Shown piece after piece: positions 61,530 to 64,000 of a stretch of DNA of 64,000 nucleotides. This DNA comes from an uncultured Acidimicrobiales bacterium (GTDB lineage Bacteria; Actinomycetota; Acidimicrobiia; Acidimicrobiales; SHLQ01), in contig CALHYX010000022.1 of NCBI GenBank assembly GCA_938041035.1, positions 1 to 64,000 of the forward strand, written 5' to 3'. The notes under the pieces are model-generated. The model made no database searches. It was not told where the DNA came from and saw only the letters and a program-made list of their open reading frames with translations. The translations under genes were made by a program, and so were the position numbers. Within the stretch, counting starts at the first letter, position 1. Each line of letters opens with the position of its first letter.

Positions 61530-62440
61530 CCGAAACCATCCTCTCCTCGGCCACCAAAGAGGTCGTGATCGGCTTCGATCGGCCGTTCGTCATGATCGGC
61601 GAGCGCATCAACCCAACCGGGCGCAAGCTGCTCGCAGCGGAGATGAAGGAGGGCGACTTCAGCCGGGTCGAGGCCGACGCCATCGCCCAGGTCGAAGCCG
61701 GCGCCCAGATGCTCGATGTCAACGCCGGTATTCCCCTCGCCGACGAGCCGGCGCTGCTCGCCCAGGCCATTCAGCTCGTCCAGTCGGTCACCGACGTGCC
61801 GCTGTCGATCGACTCGTCGATCATCGAGGCGCTCGAAGCGGGAATCGCGGTGTATCAGGGCAAGCCGCTCGTGAACTCGGTCACCGGCGAGGACGAAAGT
61901 CTCGAACGGGTGCTGCCGCTCGTCGCCAAACACGGCGCGGCGGTCGTGGCGATCAGCAACGACGAAACCGGCATCTCCGAGGACCCCGACGTTCGCTTTG
62001 CCGTCGCCAAGAAGATCGTCGAGCGGGCAGCCGATCACGGCATCGCCGCCGCCGACGTGGTGGTCGATCCCCTCGTGATGCCGATCGGCGCCATGGGGAC
62101 GGCGGGCCAACAGGTGTTCTCGCTCGTGCGCCGGCTGCGCGACGAACTCGGGGTCAACACGACGTGTGGCGCGTCGAACGTGAGCTTCGGTCTCCCGAAC
62201 CGGCACCACGTGACCGGCACCTTCCTCGCCATGGCGATGGCGAGCGGTATGACCTCGGCGATCATGAGCCCGCTGCATCCCGAGGTGAAACAGGCGATCA
62301 TGGCCGCCAACGTGCTCACCGGCAACGATGCCAACTGCGCGGCCTGGATTTCGGCCAACCGCGACCCGAACGCCCCCGAGGGGGCGGGCGGTCGTCGCCG
62401 GGGTGGCCGTCGCCGCCCAGCTGCGGGCGACGGGGCCTGA
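61526..62440 (+). CDS. Methyltetrahydrofolate:corrinoid methyltransferase (pterin-binding)
   Basis: This 304-aa TIM-barrel protein has pterin-binding motifs: FVMIGERINPTGRKLL, AGAQMLDVNAG, PLSIDSSIIEALEAG, AVVAISNDETG, VVVDPLVMPIG and NTTCGASNVSFGLPNRH. It transfers the methyl group from the corrinoid protein to tetrahydrofolate, or the reverse. The Arg/Gly-rich tail (GGRRRGGRRRPAAGDGA) is unusual. The start overlaps the previous stop (ATGA). It completes the corrinoid system with the activator downstream. Confidence 0.9.
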   Translation: MTETILSSATKEVVIGFDRPFVMIGERINPTGRKLLAAEMKEGDFSRVEADAIAQVEAGAQMLDVNAGIPLADEPALLAQAIQLVQSVTDVPLSIDSSIIEALEAGIAVYQGKPLVNSVTGEDESLERVLPLVAKHGAAVVAISNDETGISEDPDVRFAVAKKIVERAADHGIAAADVVVDPLVMPIGAMGTAGQQVFSLVRRLRDELGVNTTCGASNVSFGLPNRHHVTGTFLAMAMASGMTSAIMSPLHPEVKQAIMAANVLTGNDANCAAWISANRDPNAPEGAGGRRRGGRRRPAAGDGA

Positions 62441-62447
62441 CCCGTCC

Positions 62448-64000
62448 GTGACCGACGCTGCGCACGATTCGGGCGACACCGCCGACGAGGTCCTGGTGGT
62501 CTTCACGCCATCGGGCCGCCGGGGTTCGGTCGCGCCCGGAACGACGGTGCTCGAAGCCGCCCGCACGCTCGGCGTCGACATCGATTCGGTGTGCGGCGGG
62601 CGCGGCATCTGCGGCCGCTGCCAGGTCGCACCATCGTTCGGCGAGTTCGCCAAACACGGCATCACCTCGGACCCGACCCATCTGGCGGACCCGAACGCCA
62701 CCGAACAGAACTACTCCGGGCGCCGTCCGCTCCCCGATCACCAACGGCTCGGGTGTGCGGCGGCGATCACCGGCGACGTGGTGCTCGACGTCCCTCCCGA
62801 AAGCCAGGTCCATCGCCAGGTCGTGCGCAAGCGCGTCGAGGTACCCGACATCGAACTCGACCCGGTCGTGCGCCTGTACTTCATCGAAGTTCCCGCCGCC
62901 GAGCTCGATGACCCACTGGGCGAGCTCGGACGGGTCATGCAACAGCTCGAGACCGAATGGGATGTCGCCGACGTCACGGCCGGCCTCGACCTGATCAAGG
63001 ATCTGCAACGGGTGCTCACCGGTGGCGACCGGGCGATCACCGTCGCCGTGCGCGACGCCGCCGAGATCGTGGCCGTGTGGCCGGGGTTCACCGACCGGGT
63101 GTACGGCATCGCCGTCGACGTCGGCTCCACCACGATCGCCGGGCACCTGCTCGAGCTGAGCAGCGGCGAGATCCTGACGACGGCGGGGCGCATGAACCCG
63201 CAGATCCGCTTCGGTGAAGACCTCATGAGCCGGGTCTCGTTCGTGATGATGAACCCCGACGACGCCGACCAGCTCACCGTCAGCGTGCGGGCGGCTCTCG
63301 ACGAACTCGTCGGCGAGTTGTGCGACGAGGCCGCCATCGACCGCAATGCGGTGCTGGAACTCACCCTGGTGGGAAACCCGGTGATGCATCACCTCATGCT
63401 CGGGCTCGACTCCGTACCCCTCGGCGGAGCCCCCTTCGCGTTGGCGACCGACCGGGCGGTCACCACGTCGGCCGCCGAACTCGATATCGAGGCCAACCCA
63501 GCAGCGCGGGTGTACGTCCTGCCGTGCATCGCCGGCCATGTCGGCGCCGACACCGCCGCCGCGATCCTGTCGGAGAACCCCCACCGCGCCGACGAGGTGC
63601 AGTTGCTCGTCGACGTCGGCACCAACGCCGAGATCGTGCTCGGTAGCCGCGACCGCCTGCTGGCCTGCTCGAGCCCGACCGGCCCGGCGTTCGAAGGCGC
63701 CCAGATCAGTTGCGGGCAGCGGGCGACGGCCGGCGCCATCGAGCGGGTACGCATCGATCGCGACACCCTCGAGCCCAAGGTCAAGGTCATCGGTTCGGAT
63801 CGGTGGAGCGACGAGGCCGGCTTCGCGGAGGAGACCGCCGACCTCACGATCACCGGCATCTGCGGGTCGGGCATCATCGAGGTCGTCGCCGAGATGCGGC
63901 TCGCCCAGATCCTGTCCGTCGACGGTGTGGTTGACGGTTCGCTCGCCGAGCGCAGCGATCGCATCGTGGCCGACGGGCGCACGTTCTCCTACCGCCTGTT
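62448..64000 (+). CDS. RACo-like ferredoxin-ASKHA activator of corrinoid proteins (runs off the right edge)
   Basis: At least 517 residues are visible from GTG 62448. The N-terminus is a plant-type [2Fe-2S] ferredoxin domain (DSVCGGRGICGRCQV, with a fourth Cys in RLGCAA). It is followed by a linker and an ASKHA ATPase domain (IAVDVGSTTIAGHLLEL; LLVDVGTNAEIVLG; FEGAQISCGQRA; GICGSGIIEVVAEM). RACo proteins reduce inactive Co(II) corrinoid with ATP. No stop appears before base 64000. It fits as the repair partner of the corrinoid protein. An upstream in-frame GTG at 62403 is possible. Confidence 0.88.
   Translation, partial: MTDAAHDSGDTADEVLVVFTPSGRRGSVAPGTTVLEAARTLGVDIDSVCGGRGICGRCQVAPSFGEFAKHGITSDPTHLADPNATEQNYSGRRPLPDHQRLGCAAAITGDVVLDVPPESQVHRQVVRKRVEVPDIELDPVVRLYFIEVPAAELDDPLGELGRVMQQLETEWDVADVTAGLDLIKDLQRVLTGGDRAITVAVRDAAEIVAVWPGFTDRVYGIAVDVGSTTIAGHLLELSSGEILTTAGRMNPQIRFGEDLMSRVSFVMMNPDDADQLTVSVRAALDELVGELCDEAAIDRNAVLELTLVGNPVMHHLMLGLDSVPLGGAPFALATDRAVTTSAAELDIEANPAARVYVLPCIAGHVGADTAAAILSENPHRADEVQLLVDVGTNAEIVLGSRDRLLACSSPTGPAFEGAQISCGQRATAGAIERVRIDRDTLEPKVKVIGSDRWSDEAGFAEETADLTITGICGSGIIEVVAEMRLAQILSVDGVVDGSLAERSDRIVADGRTFSYRL

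Noticed and set aside
62385-62448. Possible frameshift between the pterin methyltransferase and the RACo-like gene, because the Arg-rich end of the first looks odd and the other frame reads like protein
   Set aside because: Arg/Gly-rich ends are plausible in this family, both genes have complete domains, and no length defect is seen. The other frame may simply be a longer N-terminus of the activator.
1-64000. tRNA, rRNA, CRISPR arrays, transposases, prophage genes
   Set aside because: I looked for spaced identical repeats, transposase motifs and terminal repeats and found none. The tandem repeats present are short and mostly coding. A tRNA scan by covariance model was not possible.

Overview
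The window is about 64 kb of high-GC actinobacterial chromosome. I see no rRNA, tRNA, CRISPR array, insertion sequence or prophage. The gene content (F420-type LLM oxidoreductase, DUF222/13E12 protein, KstR-like regulator, mycobacterial-type thiolase, many GTG starts) and the promoters fit an environmental actinobacterium, perhaps of the Acidimicrobiia. That placement is inference. Seventeen genes have a TANNNT hexamer ending 6 or 7 bases before the start codon, which is the layout of leaderless actinobacterial transcripts. In three of these it helps choose the start over a longer reading frame.

Layout. 1-8.5 kb: the 5' end of a DUF222 gene under a LexA-type box, an ABC exporter pair, a PhyH dioxygenase, two secreted lipoproteins, CcmF, a 72-aa protein under a second LexA-type box, and two SDRs. 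8.8-17 kb: a PAS-GGDEF-EAL protein, AqpZ, a KstR-like TetR regulator, a 2-hydroxyacid dehydrogenase, an SH3-repeat lipoprotein, a FadA5-like thiolase and a cyclase. 17-22 kb: a four-gene overlapping operon for a surface glycan (two glycosyltransferases, one fused to an acyltransferase-like domain, a GNAT enzyme and a polysaccharide deacetylase). 22-30 kb: acyl-CoA synthetase, cNMP-binding protein, a three-gene beta-oxidation-like operon (thiolase-like protein, HSD10-type SDR, crotonase), EthD-domain protein, SDR and a phosphotransferase. 30-36 kb: ribokinase plus nucleoside hydrolase, then mostly hypotheticals, including a 47-aa gene. 36-46 kb: MutM, a 1216-aa envelope protein joining Wzz-like, degenerate ATPase-like, BON and OmpA parts, an HtpX-like protease, a propeller lipoprotein, a DUF3048 protein and an RNB ribonuclease. 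46-59 kb: KynB, a methyltransferase and LLM pair, a histidine phosphatase and methionine aminopeptidase pair, a NarL-type two-component system, a His-box membrane hydroxylase, a VNTR lipoprotein, a PfkB kinase, an XPB-like helicase and SurE. 59-64 kb: an IclR regulator divergent from a corrinoid methyl-transfer operon that runs off the right edge.

Three regulatory themes connect the genes. (1) Two LexA-type boxes sit on the start regions of the DUF222 gene and the 72-aa gene. (2) A KstR-like regulator coexists with KstR-type operators before the FadA5-like thiolase/cyclase pair and before an acyl-CoA synthetase, which suggests a scattered sterol-type lipid catabolism regulon. (3) A perfect 17-bp dyad overlaps the -35 region of the corrinoid operon beside the IclR gene. 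The most unusual single locus is the Wzz-OmpA fusion gene, with three 15-bp direct repeats over its promoter and two hairpins in its leader.
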